From NCBI RefSeq assembly GCF_014697355.1, contig NZ_JACJRQ010000022.1, positions 62,001-126,000 of the forward strand: DNA of 64,000 bases. The letters run 5' to 3'. The translations under genes and the position numbers were made by a program. The DNA is from Nostoc calcicola FACHB-3891 (GTDB lineage: Bacteria; Cyanobacteriota; Cyanobacteriia; Cyanobacteriales; Nostocaceae). Under the pieces are notes generated by a model, which saw only the letters and a program-made list of their open reading frames with translations, had not been told where the DNA came from and searched no databases. Shown one piece after another: positions 25,643 through 35,225 of this stretch (its first letter is position 1; each line of letters begins with the position of its first letter).

Positions 25643-27982
25643 ATGTCTAAATTGAGTCGCAGACAAATTTTAATATTTTTTGCTGGCAGTGCTGGTGCTG
25701 TTGTTTTAGGAGACAAACTCCTAAATGGTGTTACCAACGGTGCAGAAGCAAAAACAGCGCCACTGGGCTTTACACCTGTACGCCTACCACATCCTCTACC
25801 AATTTACCAACAGCAGAAAAATTTCTTGCCCACAAAAATTGGTGAAGGAGATGTAGTTAATGCATCTGCGGATGTTAAGTTAACTAGCTACAACGTTCTT
25901 GATGATGTGGTAGTGCCGCCAGAATACGAACGTTATGTAATTGTCAGTTGGGGCGATCGCGTTTTTCCTAACAAAGATGATTATTTCGGCTACAACAACG
26001 ATTTTACAGGTTTTATTCCTGTTGGAAAAACTAATGATGTAGGGTATTTATGGGTCAATCATGAATACATTAGTTTTCCATTTTCTACTTTAGTAGTGGA
26101 AGACTCTTCTGATGTTAAAGGACTACCCGACGCATTTGAAAGCGTCATTGGTTGGGCTTTACCCTCCACGAGAAATATTGAAGTTGAAGGGGAATTTTTA
26201 TATAACCAAGGCGGTTCCATTGTCCGCATCTCTCGCCAGAATGCAAGTAAACGTTTTGTTGTGGTTAAAGATGAAAAAAATCGCCGGATTCATGGTCTTT
26301 CTGGTTTAGGAATTAATAGCCAACGCAATGATGACTACAAAAATGTCACGGCTTGGGGAAGTCGCAACCACCAAAAAGGTGACCAAAATTATTTAATCGG
26401 AACTGGCCCAGCAGCAAGCCAAGTTTTTAATTTGTCCTCTGATGAAGTAGGTAACAAAATTATTGGTACTGCCTTCAATTGTTCTGGCGGTAAAACTCCT
26501 TGGGGAACAATTTTATCTGGGGAAGAAAACTTCCAAAACAGCGTTACAGAAGCAGTCAAAGCTAATGGTACTCAGACAAGTTACACAGATAAAACTATTG
26601 GCAAAACTTTTGGATTAGTTGGCGAAAAATACGGTTGGATTGTCGAAATTGACCCCGCGAATCCGAAATTTCGTCCCCGCAAACACACTTCGTTAGGCCG
26701 TTTCCGCCATGAAAATGTTGCGGTGCGTGCTGAAAAAGGTAAGAAATTAGTTGCTTATTTGGGTGATGACAGACGTGGAGGACACACTTGGAAATTTGTC
26801 AGCGCCAGCACTATTTCTTCACCCACTAGTAAAAGCAACAGTAAGTTGTGGGAAAGTGGAACTTTGTATGTTGCCCGCTACAATCCAGACGGCACAGGTA
26901 AGTGGATACCCTTACTTTTAACTACTGCTACCAATCCAATTGCGCCGACAGTTCTATCTTCTGTAGAATTTGCTGCGTTACAGAAAGCACAAAAAGAAGG
27001 TCTTTTACCACTACCGAGACGTAATGGTATAGCGGGTGAAACCAAAGATGGTGGTGCTTTTAAATGCGATCGCACTAATGAAGCCAAAGCACTACCTGAC
27101 TATCAAAATAAAAAGCTATCTGACTTCTACTCTAGTCAAGGTGCTGTACTCACTGACGCTTTTTTAGCTGCAAACTTAGTCGGGGGAACTCCCACGGCGC
27201 GTCCAGAAGATATAGAAGTGCATCCAACCACCAAAGAAGTTTTCATCGCCTATACTGATGGTGCCCCAGGTAGCGATGGTTATCCTGATTCCCGAATTTT
27301 TCAAGTTGCCAAGTTAAGTACAGACACCAATGCGACGCAGCAATCAGGAGGACTTTACAAGATTATTGAAGATAGTGCTGATGGTACGGGCTTAACCTTT
27401 AAATGGCAGAGATTTGCCCAAAGTGGTGAAGCCGGTTCTGTGAATGGTGCTGGTTTTGCCAACGTCGATAATTTAGTTTTCGACGATCGGGCAAATGTTT
27501 GGGGTGTCACAGATATGTCTACTGGTACTCACAATGGTTTTGATGTGGGTGCCCAAGGTAAACAAACCAAAATCGATCACACAGCTAGCGGTAATGTTTC
27601 TGATTTTACAGGCGTATTCGGTAATAATTGGCTGTTTTTTATCCCCACCAGGGGCGCAAATGCCGGACAGGTGATACCGTTTGCCTATGGGCCAGTGCGT
27701 TGTGAGATGACAGGGCCTAGTTTTGTGGGGAATACACTGATTATTTCAGTACAACATCCTGGTGAAGATTGTCCAATCAATGATGGCACGATTCTGAGTC
27801 GCAACATTGAATTACTGGATTTGAATGGTAGTGCATTCAATCAGACTAGGAGTTTACCTCGTGGAAGTAGTTGGCCGAGTAATATTTCCAAGGCTGATGG
27901 TGGTAAGGGTGAAGCTACAGGTGTTCCCCGGCCATCTGTAATTGGTATCCGCCCGAAAAATCAAGGCAGCACGTTTATTTAA
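25643..27982 (+). CDS. PhoX-family (DUF839) secreted phosphatase, copy 1
   Basis: This 779-residue protein has a twin-arginine signal (LSRRQILIFFAGSAGAVVLG), so it should be exported folded to the periplasm. The body is a PhoX/DUF839 protein. PhoX enzymes are calcium/iron alkaline phosphatases that release phosphate from organic esters. Family phrases include LWVNHEYISFPFS near residue 135, TPWGTILSGEENFQ near residue 285, GRFRHENVAV near residue 353, TARPEDIEVHPTTKEVFIAYTD near residue 520 and FVGNTLIISVQHPGEDCP near residue 700. The ATG at 25643 follows GAGGAAAG closely. A paralogue follows 1 kb downstream, and a candidate PHO box lies upstream. Confidence 0.9.
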   Translation: MSKLSRRQILIFFAGSAGAVVLGDKLLNGVTNGAEAKTAPLGFTPVRLPHPLPIYQQQKNFLPTKIGEGDVVNASADVKLTSYNVLDDVVVPPEYERYVIVSWGDRVFPNKDDYFGYNNDFTGFIPVGKTNDVGYLWVNHEYISFPFSTLVVEDSSDVKGLPDAFESVIGWALPSTRNIEVEGEFLYNQGGSIVRISRQNASKRFVVVKDEKNRRIHGLSGLGINSQRNDDYKNVTAWGSRNHQKGDQNYLIGTGPAASQVFNLSSDEVGNKIIGTAFNCSGGKTPWGTILSGEENFQNSVTEAVKANGTQTSYTDKTIGKTFGLVGEKYGWIVEIDPANPKFRPRKHTSLGRFRHENVAVRAEKGKKLVAYLGDDRRGGHTWKFVSASTISSPTSKSNSKLWESGTLYVARYNPDGTGKWIPLLLTTATNPIAPTVLSSVEFAALQKAQKEGLLPLPRRNGIAGETKDGGAFKCDRTNEAKALPDYQNKKLSDFYSSQGAVLTDAFLAANLVGGTPTARPEDIEVHPTTKEVFIAYTDGAPGSDGYPDSRIFQVAKLSTDTNATQQSGGLYKIIEDSADGTGLTFKWQRFAQSGEAGSVNGAGFANVDNLVFDDRANVWGVTDMSTGTHNGFDVGAQGKQTKIDHTASGNVSDFTGVFGNNWLFFIPTRGANAGQVIPFAYGPVRCEMTGPSFVGNTLIISVQHPGEDCPINDGTILSRNIELLDLNGSAFNQTRSLPRGSSWPSNISKADGGKGEATGVPRPSVIGIRPKNQGSTFI

Positions 27983-28002
27983 GAGATTAGCAAAACATTA
28001 AG

Positions 28003-28034
28003 GGCGATCGCAGTCTCAGTCTGGATCGCCTTTT
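28003..28034 (+). terminator. rho-independent terminator after phoX copy 1
   Basis: GGCGATC and GATCGCC form a seven-base-pair stem around a 14-base loop, followed by TTTTCC, 21 bases after the phoX stop. It is well placed to end that transcript. Confidence 0.6.
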
Positions 28035-28075
28035 CCTATGAGTGAAAAATTCTTAGTTGAGTGCAGCAGCGATGT

Positions 28076-28405
28076 CTACGACAAGGCTTGCGCCAACGCA
28101 TCCCCTAACTGTTTCAATGTTCTTTCTTTTACAAAGTCAGCCGCCGCCCGTGCAGACTCGGCTAAGATGGTGTCTGTGTTAGGTGTTAATTTCAGCGCAC
28201 CACCCAAGTAGCCGAGTGACTTGACATAAGAATCAGATAAATTAGTCGAAGCCAGTCGTTTTACAGTCTGATAATCGCCGCTACGAAAGGCAGATAAAGC
28301 ATGAAGGTGTAAATCATTTTCAGGATTTCCCAAAACATTCAGAATTGCAACAACAGCTTGATTGACTCGTTCTAGTGTTAATTCTTGCGTTTGTATAGCT
28401 TGCAT
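28076..28405 (-). CDS. hypothetical protein, 109 residues
   Basis: I do not recognise this protein. It is predicted all-helical and soluble (LERVNQAVVAILNVLG, LHLHALSAFRSGDYQTVKRLAS, ILAESARAAADFVKERTLKQLGDALAQAL). It lies on the opposite strand between the two phoX-like genes, with its own upstream region shared with the second copy. A TTATCTCC-type sequence precedes the ATG, giving GGAGATAAC as ribosome-binding site at 28408-28416. A functional link with phosphate use is possible only by position. Confidence 0.65.
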   Translation of the reverse strand: MQAIQTQELTLERVNQAVVAILNVLGNPENDLHLHALSAFRSGDYQTVKRLASTNLSDSYVKSLGYLGGALKLTPNTDTILAESARAAADFVKERTLKQLGDALAQALS

Positions 28406-28651
28406 AGTTATCTCCAGTTTTCAAAATTTTCACATATCACCCGGGACAAGTACACTATGTCCCAGTTGCCATCCAAGTGTTCTTTTACAAGTATTAGAGC
28501 AGAAAGCTCAGAACTGATGTTTGACAAACCTATTTGTCACCAACGTTTTGACAAATAGTGTGGTTGTCGTCAATCAAATTTATTACCTACCGGATTCATC
28601 CCTGGGCTGATTTTGTATTCTGACTTCTCAGAGACTTCCAAATAAAAAAAC

Positions 28652-28730
28652 ATCCAACTTTTATTATGGGGTGGACATCTTGTCCGCCCTTGTTTATGGG
28701 CGGACAAGATGCCCATAAACAAGATTGGAT
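28652..28730. repeat. inverted-repeat element with ATCTTGTCCGCCC hairpin (79 bp)
   Basis: ATCTTGTCCGCCC and GGGCGGACAAGAT form a perfect 13-base-pair inner stem. The outer parts (ATCCAACTTTTATTATGGG and, mirrored, CCCATAAACAAGATTGGAT) also pair with a few mismatches. It has no coding capacity. It lies in the 621-base gap upstream of phoX copy 2. Confidence 0.7.
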
Positions 28731-28809
28731 AATTTATTTCTTGGTAATCCCTGATTTTTAAATTTTCTAGACTTTAGTCAAATAGAGAATAAATCTCCAT
28801 TAATCAATA

Positions 28810-28839
28810 TATAACCTAGTGTTAATTTTTGCTGATTAG
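28810..28839 (+). promoter_or_regulatory. candidate PHO box upstream of phoX copy 2
   Basis: TATAACCT, GTTAATTT and CTGATTAG are spaced by three bases each, in the same arrangement as at 25258-25287. The flanking AATATATAACCTA and AAAGTGA sequences are shared by both genes. It lies about 190 bases before the start codon. The third unit is a weak match, so the call is tentative. Confidence 0.5.
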
Positions 28840-29026
28840 ATTATATGACAAAGTGAAAAAATTTTGTCTAGTTAAGTGACCTAAATACCAAACAAGCTTT
28901 TGTTAACCACAGGTTATTGACTATTCAAAATCTCTGGCATTTCATGTCAACAACTGGTGGCTTTTTCTGTCAGGAATCAAGAATTGCCTTTACGAGATTT
29001 TTTATGTCACAGGAGAGGACAGTTTA

Positions 29027-31384
29027 ATGTCTAAATTGAGTCGCAGACAAATTTTAATCTTTTTTGCTGGCAGTGCTGGTGCTGTGTTGGGAGACACCAT
29101 TCTAGATGGTATTTCTAGTGTTGCAGGAGCAAATAATACGCCACTGAGCTTTACACCAGTGCGCTTACCCCATCCACTACCTGTTTATCAACACCAGAAA
29201 AGTTTCTTGCCGACGGGAATCGGTCAGGGACAGGTACTCAATGCATCTGCAAATGCGAAGTTAAATAGCTACAACGTACTTGATGATGTGGTGGTGCCAC
29301 CAGAGTACGAACGTTATGTAATTATCAGCTGGGGCGATCGCGTTTTTCCTAATAGCGATGATTATTTCGGCTACAACAACGATTATACAGGTTTTATTCC
29401 CCTTGGCAGAACCAATGACGCAGGTTATTTGTGGGTCAATCACGAATACGTCAGTTTTCCTTTTGCCGATTTAGTACCAGAATCTCCAGCTGATGTTAAA
29501 GGATTCCCTACGGCCTTTGAATCAGTAATTGGCTGGGCTTTACCTACCACCAGAGGTCTTGAATTTGACGGAGAAGCTTTATACAACTTAGGCGGATCAA
29601 TCATCCGTATCTCCAGCCGTAATTCTAATAACCGTTATGCTGTAGTCAAAGGTGATGCGAGAAATCGTCGCCTTCATGGTCTTTCTGGGTTGGGAATTAA
29701 TAGCCAAAGGACTGATGAATATAAAAATGTCACTTCTTGGGGAAGTCGCAGCCACCAGAAAGGTGACCAAAACTATTTAATCGGCACTGGCCCAGCCGCC
29801 ACCCAAGTATTTAACCTTTCATCCGATGGACTAGGTGACAAAATTATTGGTACTGCCTATAACTGTTCTGGCGGTACAACTCCTTGGGGAACTATTTTAA
29901 GTGGTGAAGAAAACTTTCAAGGAAGTACGGCATTTTTCGTTGGTGTCACAGAATCAGTCACCCCTAATGGTACTCAAACAGGTTATACCGATGGTACTAC
30001 AGGTAAAACCTTCGGCTTAGTTGGGGAAAAATACGGTTGGGTTGTGGAAATTGACCCCGTTAATCCGAATTTCCGCCCTCGCAAACATACTTGGTTGGGT
30101 CGTTTCCGCCATGAAAACGTCGCCATCCGTGCTGAAGCGAAGAAGCCATTAATCGCCTACATGGGTGATGATAGGCGTGGGGGACACACTTGGAAATTTG
30201 TCAGTGCAGGTGTGATTTCTTCACCAACCAGTAAAGCCAACAGCAATTTGTGGGAAAGTGGTACTTTATATGTCGCCCGTTACAATCCAAATGGTACGGG
30301 TCAATGGATACCGTTAAATTTAAACAGTTCCACCAATCCCATTCCGCCATCGGTGATTTCTTCTGTAGAGTTTGCCGCTTTGGGTTCGGCTCAAAGAAAT
30401 GGTCTTTTACCCCTACCAAAACGCAATGGTATTGCAGGTCAAACCACAGATGGTGGTTCCCTCCCAATCGATCGCACCAATGAAGCAGAGAGACTACCTG
30501 CTTATCAAGGTAAGAAGCTATCTGATTTCTACACTTCCCAAGGTGCTATCCTGGCTGATGCTTTCTTAGCAGCTAACTTAGCCGGCGGCACCCCCACAGC
30601 ACGTCCAGAAGATTTGGAAGTGCATCCAACTACCAAAGAAGTCTTCATTTCCTATACTGATGGTGCGCCAGGAAGCGATGGTTATCCAGATTCCCGCATT
30701 TTCCAGGTTGCCAAGTTAAGTACAGATCCTAACGCGACTCAGCAATCAGGGGGATTGTACAAGATTATTGAAGATAGTGCCGATGGTACAGGTCTAACCT
30801 TCCGTTGGCAGAGATTTGCCCAAGGTGGAGAAGCCGGATCTATTTCTGGTACTGGTTTTGCCAATGTAGATAACCTAGTGTTCGATAATAAGGCAAATAT
30901 CTGGGGTGTCACGGATATGTCTACTGACACTCACAATGGTTTTGGCCTTGGTGCTGCCGGAACCCCAACCACCATCAATCATGCAGTTGCTGGTAATGTT
31001 TCTTCCTTTACCGGAGTTTTTGGTAATAACTGGTTATTCTACATTCCTACTACTGGTACTGATGCCGGAAAGTTAATACCTTTTGCTCATGGACCAGTGC
31101 GTTGTGAGATGACCGGGCCAACTTTTGTGGGAGATACTCTAATTATTTCCGTACAGCATCCTGGTGAAAATTGTCCGATTAATGACGGAACAATACTGAG
31201 TCGGGATATTGAATTACTCGATTTGAATGGTGTTACATTCAATCAGGCTCGCACTGTACCTCGTGGCAGTAGTTGGCCAAGTAACATCCCAACCGCTGAC
31301 GGTGGTAAGGGTCAACCTCAAGGTCTACCCAAACCATCTGTGATTGCCATCAAACGCAAGAATCCTACTGGTAATTTTACTTAG
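29027..31384 (+). CDS. PhoX-family (DUF839) secreted phosphatase, copy 2
   Basis: This tandem paralogue of the gene at 25643 has 785 residues. The Tat signal is almost unchanged (LSRRQILIFFAGSAGAVLGD), and alignment runs end to end. One clear difference is a short insertion near residue 302 (STAFFVGVTESV against SVTEAV). All family blocks are kept (LWVNHEYVSFPF, TPWGTILSGEENFQ, GRFRHENVAIRAE, TARPEDLEVHPTTKEVFIS). The ATG follows a GGAGAGGACAG site. The two copies may differ in metal use or substrate. A palindrome at 31395-31423 follows the stop and may terminate transcription. Confidence 0.9.
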   Translation: MSKLSRRQILIFFAGSAGAVLGDTILDGISSVAGANNTPLSFTPVRLPHPLPVYQHQKSFLPTGIGQGQVLNASANAKLNSYNVLDDVVVPPEYERYVIISWGDRVFPNSDDYFGYNNDYTGFIPLGRTNDAGYLWVNHEYVSFPFADLVPESPADVKGFPTAFESVIGWALPTTRGLEFDGEALYNLGGSIIRISSRNSNNRYAVVKGDARNRRLHGLSGLGINSQRTDEYKNVTSWGSRSHQKGDQNYLIGTGPAATQVFNLSSDGLGDKIIGTAYNCSGGTTPWGTILSGEENFQGSTAFFVGVTESVTPNGTQTGYTDGTTGKTFGLVGEKYGWVVEIDPVNPNFRPRKHTWLGRFRHENVAIRAEAKKPLIAYMGDDRRGGHTWKFVSAGVISSPTSKANSNLWESGTLYVARYNPNGTGQWIPLNLNSSTNPIPPSVISSVEFAALGSAQRNGLLPLPKRNGIAGQTTDGGSLPIDRTNEAERLPAYQGKKLSDFYTSQGAILADAFLAANLAGGTPTARPEDLEVHPTTKEVFISYTDGAPGSDGYPDSRIFQVAKLSTDPNATQQSGGLYKIIEDSADGTGLTFRWQRFAQGGEAGSISGTGFANVDNLVFDNKANIWGVTDMSTDTHNGFGLGAAGTPTTINHAVAGNVSSFTGVFGNNWLFYIPTTGTDAGKLIPFAHGPVRCEMTGPTFVGDTLIISVQHPGENCPINDGTILSRDIELLDLNGVTFNQARTVPRGSSWPSNIPTADGGKGQPQGLPKPSVIAIKRKNPTGNFT

Positions 31385-31394
31385 CAATATGAGT

Positions 31395-31423
31395 GTAGAG
31401 GCGTTAAATAATAACGTCTCTAC
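31395..31423 (+). terminator. palindrome GTAGAGGCGTTA/TAACGTCTCTAC, possible terminator
   Basis: This 12-base-pair stem (one wobble) with a five-base loop lies 11 bases after the phoX copy 2 stop and 20 before the converging PEP-CTERM gene. It is a member of the GTAGAGACG palindrome family also found at 19240, 22633 and 44837. A transcription-ending role between converging genes is plausible. Confidence 0.45.
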
Positions 31424-31442
31424 ATTAATTTTCACGTTGACT

Positions 31443-32003
31443 CTAGTTTGTTACTCCAAATGCTTTTTTCTTGCGCTTCATCCCTAACGCCATAGCAGTG
31501 GCGATCGCCACACCACCAACAGTCATAGGTTCTGGTATCGGTGTACTCTTAGTGTAGGTTACTGTACCCACCTCTGTTGTAGACAATAAGTCGGCACTCA
31601 GAATGCTATAAAATTTTGCTCCTCCTGTATTTGGATTACCCGGATCGTTACCAATAAAAAACCGATCTTCAACTAAATAGCTCAGTCCTGACAGGTTACC
31701 ATTTGCAAAGCTGACTACAGGAGATATTGGGTAATCAAAATCACTTGCCTCTGTATACTGAGTACCCAAGTAGTCAAACAAAATAGATAATCCGTTACTA
31801 ACCCCTAGAGTTTCGTCACCTATCCCGGTTAAAGTCGAGTCATCATACTGAAAAGAGCCAAAATATTGACCAGGATTATCGCCAGATGTCGCATTCACGG
31901 TGAAACCGTAATTAACCAAGGCAGCTTGTGTTGGTTTAGCTACAGCAGCAACCGAGATGCCAACAGCAAAAGCAGCAATACTAATATCTTTAACTAATTT
32001 CAT
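31443..32003 (-). CDS. PEP-CTERM sorting-domain protein
   Basis: The 186-residue protein has a signal peptide (KLVKDISIAAFAVGISVAAV, cleavage probably after TQAA) and ends in a PEP-CTERM signal. That signal comprises the PEP motif in TPIPEPMTVGG, a hydrophobic helix (VAIATAMALG) and a basic tail (MKRKKK). Such proteins are sorted by exosortase to the outer surface or the exopolysaccharide. The middle is a beta-rich domain of unknown function with many Gly, Asp and Asn. I start at the ATG at 32003 (MKLVKD), with GGAG upstream. No exosortase gene is nearby. Confidence 0.88.
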   Translation of the reverse strand: MKLVKDISIAAFAVGISVAAVAKPTQAALVNYGFTVNATSGDNPGQYFGSFQYDDSTLTGIGDETLGVSNGLSILFDYLGTQYTEASDFDYPISPVVSFANGNLSGLSYLVEDRFFIGNDPGNPNTGGAKFYSILSADLLSTTEVGTVTYTKSTPIPEPMTVGGVAIATAMALGMKRKKKAFGVTN

Positions 32004-32423
32004 CAGAAAATACTCCAAAGCTCAAAAGCGAATAATTCTGTAATTTCACTTAAATAAGCTTTCAACCAATGTGTGCAGGTTAAGAAATAACCAACAAAAG
32101 ATGATCTTCGTTAAATCTTCATTTTGTCAACTATATTTAAATTTTGTGTAAACTTATTTCAATACAGCAAGTTATGTTGATATTTGCATCTGATTATCAA
32201 CACTTCTTGACAGCAAACTTTTTGCAAGCAAAAGTGATTTTGCATGAAAAATATTCAAACATTGAAAACTAGATCAAAAAATATTTGATCGGTCTATTCA
32301 CAAACTCCGATCGAGATTCTGAATTCTAGCTCTTCCTATTCGGTTGTTGCATCAATAAAGTATATATGGATTAGTTTCGATATAATAATGACTCATTCTT
32401 TGTTTTCCTAACTGGAGAAATTA
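32004..32423. other. 420-base AT-rich intergenic region upstream of argG
   Basis: No gene or repeat is visible. It should contain the divergent promoters of the PEP-CTERM gene and of argG. The sequence ATATAATAATG near 32380 could be an extended -10 element for argG, which would give a short leader before the CTGGAGAAATTA ribosome-binding region. Confidence 0.5.
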
Positions 32424-33626
32424 ATGGGTCGCGCCAAAAAGGTTGTCCTGGCATATTCTGGCGGAGTAGATACCTCTGTTTGCATCCCCTATCTGAAGCA
32501 GGAGTGGGGTGTGGAAGAGGTGATTACCCTAGCAGCAGATTTAGGTCAGGGAGATGAGTTAGAGCCAGTCAGAGAAAAAGCTCTGAAATCGGGTGCAAGT
32601 GAATCCCTAGTAGCGGATGTTAAAGACAGCTTTGTTAAAGATTACGCCTTTGGAGCAATTCAAGCTAACGCCCTTTATGAAAATCGTTATCCACTAGGAA
32701 CTGCCCTTGCCCGTCCGCTGATTGCCAAGGTACTTGTAGAGACGGCCGAGAAATATGGTGCTGATGCGATCGCTCACGGTTGCACCGGCAAAGGTAACGA
32801 TCAAGTCCGCTTTGATGTGTCCGTTACCGCCCTCAACCCCAACCTGAAGATCCTCGCACCGGCCAGAGAATGGGGAATGAGTCGTGAGGAAACCATCGCC
32901 TATGGTGAAAAGTTTGGTATTCCCTCACCAGTCAAAAAATCTTCTCCCTACAGCATTGACAAGAATTTGCTCGGTCGTAGTATTGAAGCTGGTTTACTTG
33001 AAGATCCCTCATTTGAGCCACCAGAAGAAATCTATGAAATGACCAAAGCGATCGCCAACACACCCGATGAACCAGAATATATCGAAATTGGTTTCTATCG
33101 TGGTATTCCCAACACCCTCAATGGTGTAGCCAAAAAGCCAGTTGAGCTAATTGAACAACTCAATCAACTTGTGGGAAATCACGGTGTTGGGCGGATTGAT
33201 ATGATCGAAAACCGTCTAGTGGGCATAAAATCGCGGGAGATTTACGAATCACCCGCGATGTTAGTTTTAATTCAGGCACATAGGGATCTGGAAAGTTTGA
33301 CTTTGACAGCAGATGTCACTCATTACAAGCGTGGGATTGAAGAAACTTATAGCCAAATCGTTTATAACGGCCTGTGGTACAGTCCACTCAAAGCTGCACT
33401 GGATGCCTTTATTCAAAAGACACAAGAGCAAGTATCTGGAACTGTGCGCGTAAAGTTGTTTAAGGGTAGCGCCACCATTGTTGGACGTTCGAGCGATAAT
33501 TCCCTTTACACTCCTGATTTGGCAACCTACGGAGCCGAAGACCAATTTGACCACAAGGCGGCTGAAGGCTTTATCTACGTTTGGGGACTACCAACTCGCA
33601 TTTGGTCACAGTTAACTAGGGGTTAA
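32424..33626 (+). CDS. argG: argininosuccinate synthase
   Basis: ArgG joins citrulline and aspartate using ATP, the seventh step of arginine synthesis, which in these organisms also feeds cyanophycin. The 400-residue protein has the PP-loop [11 protein letters not shown] near residue 9, [15 protein letters not shown] near residue 115 and [17 protein letters not shown] near residue 172, all diagnostic. The ATG follows CTGGAGAAATTA. It is a single-gene unit bordered by repeats downstream. Confidence 0.98.
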   Translation: MGRAKKVVLAYSGGVDTSVCIPYLKQEWGVEEVITLAADLGQGDELEPVREKALKSGASESLVADVKDSFVKDYAFGAIQANALYENRYPLGTALARPLIAKVLVETAEKYGADAIAHGCTGKGNDQVRFDVSVTALNPNLKILAPAREWGMSREETIAYGEKFGIPSPVKKSSPYSIDKNLLGRSIEAGLLEDPSFEPPEEIYEMTKAIANTPDEPEYIEIGFYRGIPNTLNGVAKKPVELIEQLNQLVGNHGVGRIDMIENRLVGIKSREIYESPAMLVLIQAHRDLESLTLTADVTHYKRGIEETYSQIVYNGLWYSPLKAALDAFIQKTQEQVSGTVRVKLFKGSATIVGRSSDNSLYTPDLATYGAEDQFDHKAAEGFIYVWGLPTRIWSQLTRG

Positions 33627-33629
33627 GAA

Positions 33630-33743
33630 TTAGGAGTTAGGAGTTAGGAGTTAAAAATGCAAAATACAAGAAGTGAAAGTTAAAAGAAATAACTTTTTAC
33701 TCTACTCCTAACTCCTCACTCCTCACTTTTCACTCCTCACTCC
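33630..33743. repeat. tandem TAGGAGT and complementary ACTCCTA/ACTCCTC repeats
   Basis: Three or four TAGGAGT units directly after argG are mirrored by about nine CTCCTAA/CTCCTCA units ending at the stop of the converging DedA gene. The two arms are complementary and could form a bidirectional hairpin between the two genes. Confidence 0.75.
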
Positions 33744-34376
33744 TCACTCTTCACTTCTTACTTCTTTGACTTGTCGAGACTCCAGCCATATTGGCACAAA
33801 AATTAAAGCAGCTAGGATCAGTAATGCTGCGATCGCAAATTTACTCACCCAAGCAACTAATTGTTCTAGGGAAATTATTTTGCCAGCAAAGAAAGCTAAT
33901 GTCACCATCAAACTAGCCCAAGCAACTGCTCCTAACAAGTTGTATAAAAAGAATTTTCTAAAGGGCATTTCGGCTATACCAGCTAGTGGTGCAGCAAAAA
34001 CACGCAGCAATGCCAAAAAACGTCCAACAAATACTGCTTTTGCACTATTTTGACTAAATTGCTCTTTAATGCTCAACAGTCGCACTTCGGAAATCCGAAA
34101 TATGCTACCAACTTTTACCAAGAAAGGCCAACCGCTAACTCTACCAACCCAATAGCCACAAACTCCCCCAATTACAGCACCCATAATTGCGTCACCGAGA
34201 ACCAGCCAGACATTCAGTTCGTCGCTACCAGCTAGAAATCCGCCCACTAAGGTCACGGTTTCGCCAGGAACAGGAATGCCTAAATTTTCTAGCAAAATTC
34301 CCAAAAAAATTGCCCAATAGCCGTAGTTGTGGGCGACTTCCTGGATGTTTTCTAGGGAAATCAGTTCTAAAGACAT
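33744..34376 (-). CDS. DedA-family (VTT domain) membrane protein
   Basis: The 210-residue integral membrane protein has about five hydrophobic segments and the DedA/SNARE-associated signatures: ENLGIPVPGETVTLVGGFLAG near residue 30, then GRVSGWPFL and VGRFLALLRVFAAPLAGIAEMP near residue 120, and FFLYNLLGAVAW. Family members act as lipid (C55-P or phosphatidylethanolamine) translocases or scramblases. The substrate here is unknown. It converges with argG. Confidence 0.9.
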   Translation of the reverse strand: MSLELISLENIQEVAHNYGYWAIFLGILLENLGIPVPGETVTLVGGFLAGSDELNVWLVLGDAIMGAVIGGVCGYWVGRVSGWPFLVKVGSIFRISEVRLLSIKEQFSQNSAKAVFVGRFLALLRVFAAPLAGIAEMPFRKFFLYNLLGAVAWASLMVTLAFFAGKIISLEQLVAWVSKFAIAALLILAALIFVPIWLESRQVKEVRSEE

Positions 34377-34871
34377 CCTGCACCGCCGTCTTTACAAATT
34401 TTTACTTTTACTATATCTTTGCTTGTTTTTGGCTAGGGTGTCAATCAAACCGCTACATAGATTTATTGAATCTTTTTAATTCTGAATAATACATATATTC
34501 TACTTTATGGTAACTATTATGTTTTGAATACTAATTATAAGATAATATAAGATTTTTAGCTTTTGCTACCACAAAACTAGATCGCTGTAACAAAAATAAA
34601 AATAATTTATAAAAAATTTATAAATCCCCAGTTATATTATGAAAATTTTGTAAAAGACACGGTTGATACCGAATTTGTTAAGCGCTTATGCCTATATTGG
34701 GAAAAGTTATTACAAATTATACGACATGAATACTGAAAAAATCTCTGTCAACTTCAGGGCTGAAATTACCTAAATACCTGGGTAAAACAGCTATTTTGTT
34801 GTTGAAAGAGAAGACGTATCAATGTCTGTTTTCGGTTTTTTGTCAAGTGTTCCAACTACCCTGTTAAATTC
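34377..34871. other. 495-base AT-rich gap between DedA and the STAS gene
   Basis: No repeat of the families seen elsewhere and no coding frame stand out. It contains the promoter regions of both divergent genes. A TAAAAATAATTTATAAAAA stretch near 34595 is very AT-rich. The TTTTCGGTTTTTTGTCAAG stretch shortly before the STAS start gives no clear ribosome-binding site. Confidence 0.4.
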
Positions 34872-35225
34872 ATGACTCTCACACAAGAACTTCAAGTGAT
34901 TTTGTTCAAACCCCAAGCAAGCATCGATTTGGAAGGTGGTATGGCTTTGAGTGAACAAATGGCTGGAGTCGTACCCCAACCTCATCAACTCTGGGTTATC
35001 GACTTAGCAGAAGTTAACTTTATGGACAGTTCTGGTTTAGTTCCTTTAGTAAAAGGGTTGAAAGCTGCACGTCAAAGAGGTTGTCGTTTGGTTCTATGTA
35101 ACGTGCAAACCCCTGTACGATTAATTTTGGAACTAACGCAGTTAGATTCGGTGTTTGAAATTTTTGACACTTACGAGGACATCTTTACTACCGTTAAAGA
35201 TAAGAGTCTGGTGCTAGCAGCCTAA
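34872..35225 (+). CDS. STAS-domain anti-sigma factor antagonist
   Basis: The 117-residue single STAS domain resembles SpoIIAA/RsbV regulators, which bind an anti-sigma kinase when unphosphorylated. The phosphorylatable serine region is VNFMDSSGLVPLVKG near residue 57, and LWVIDLAEVNF precedes it as usual. No kinase, phosphatase or sigma factor is adjacent. Its last 30 or so bases are partly copied about 110 bases downstream (35307-35345). Confidence 0.9.
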   Translation: MTLTQELQVILFKPQASIDLEGGMALSEQMAGVVPQPHQLWVIDLAEVNFMDSSGLVPLVKGLKAARQRGCRLVLCNVQTPVRLILELTQLDSVFEIFDTYEDIFTTVKDKSLVLAA

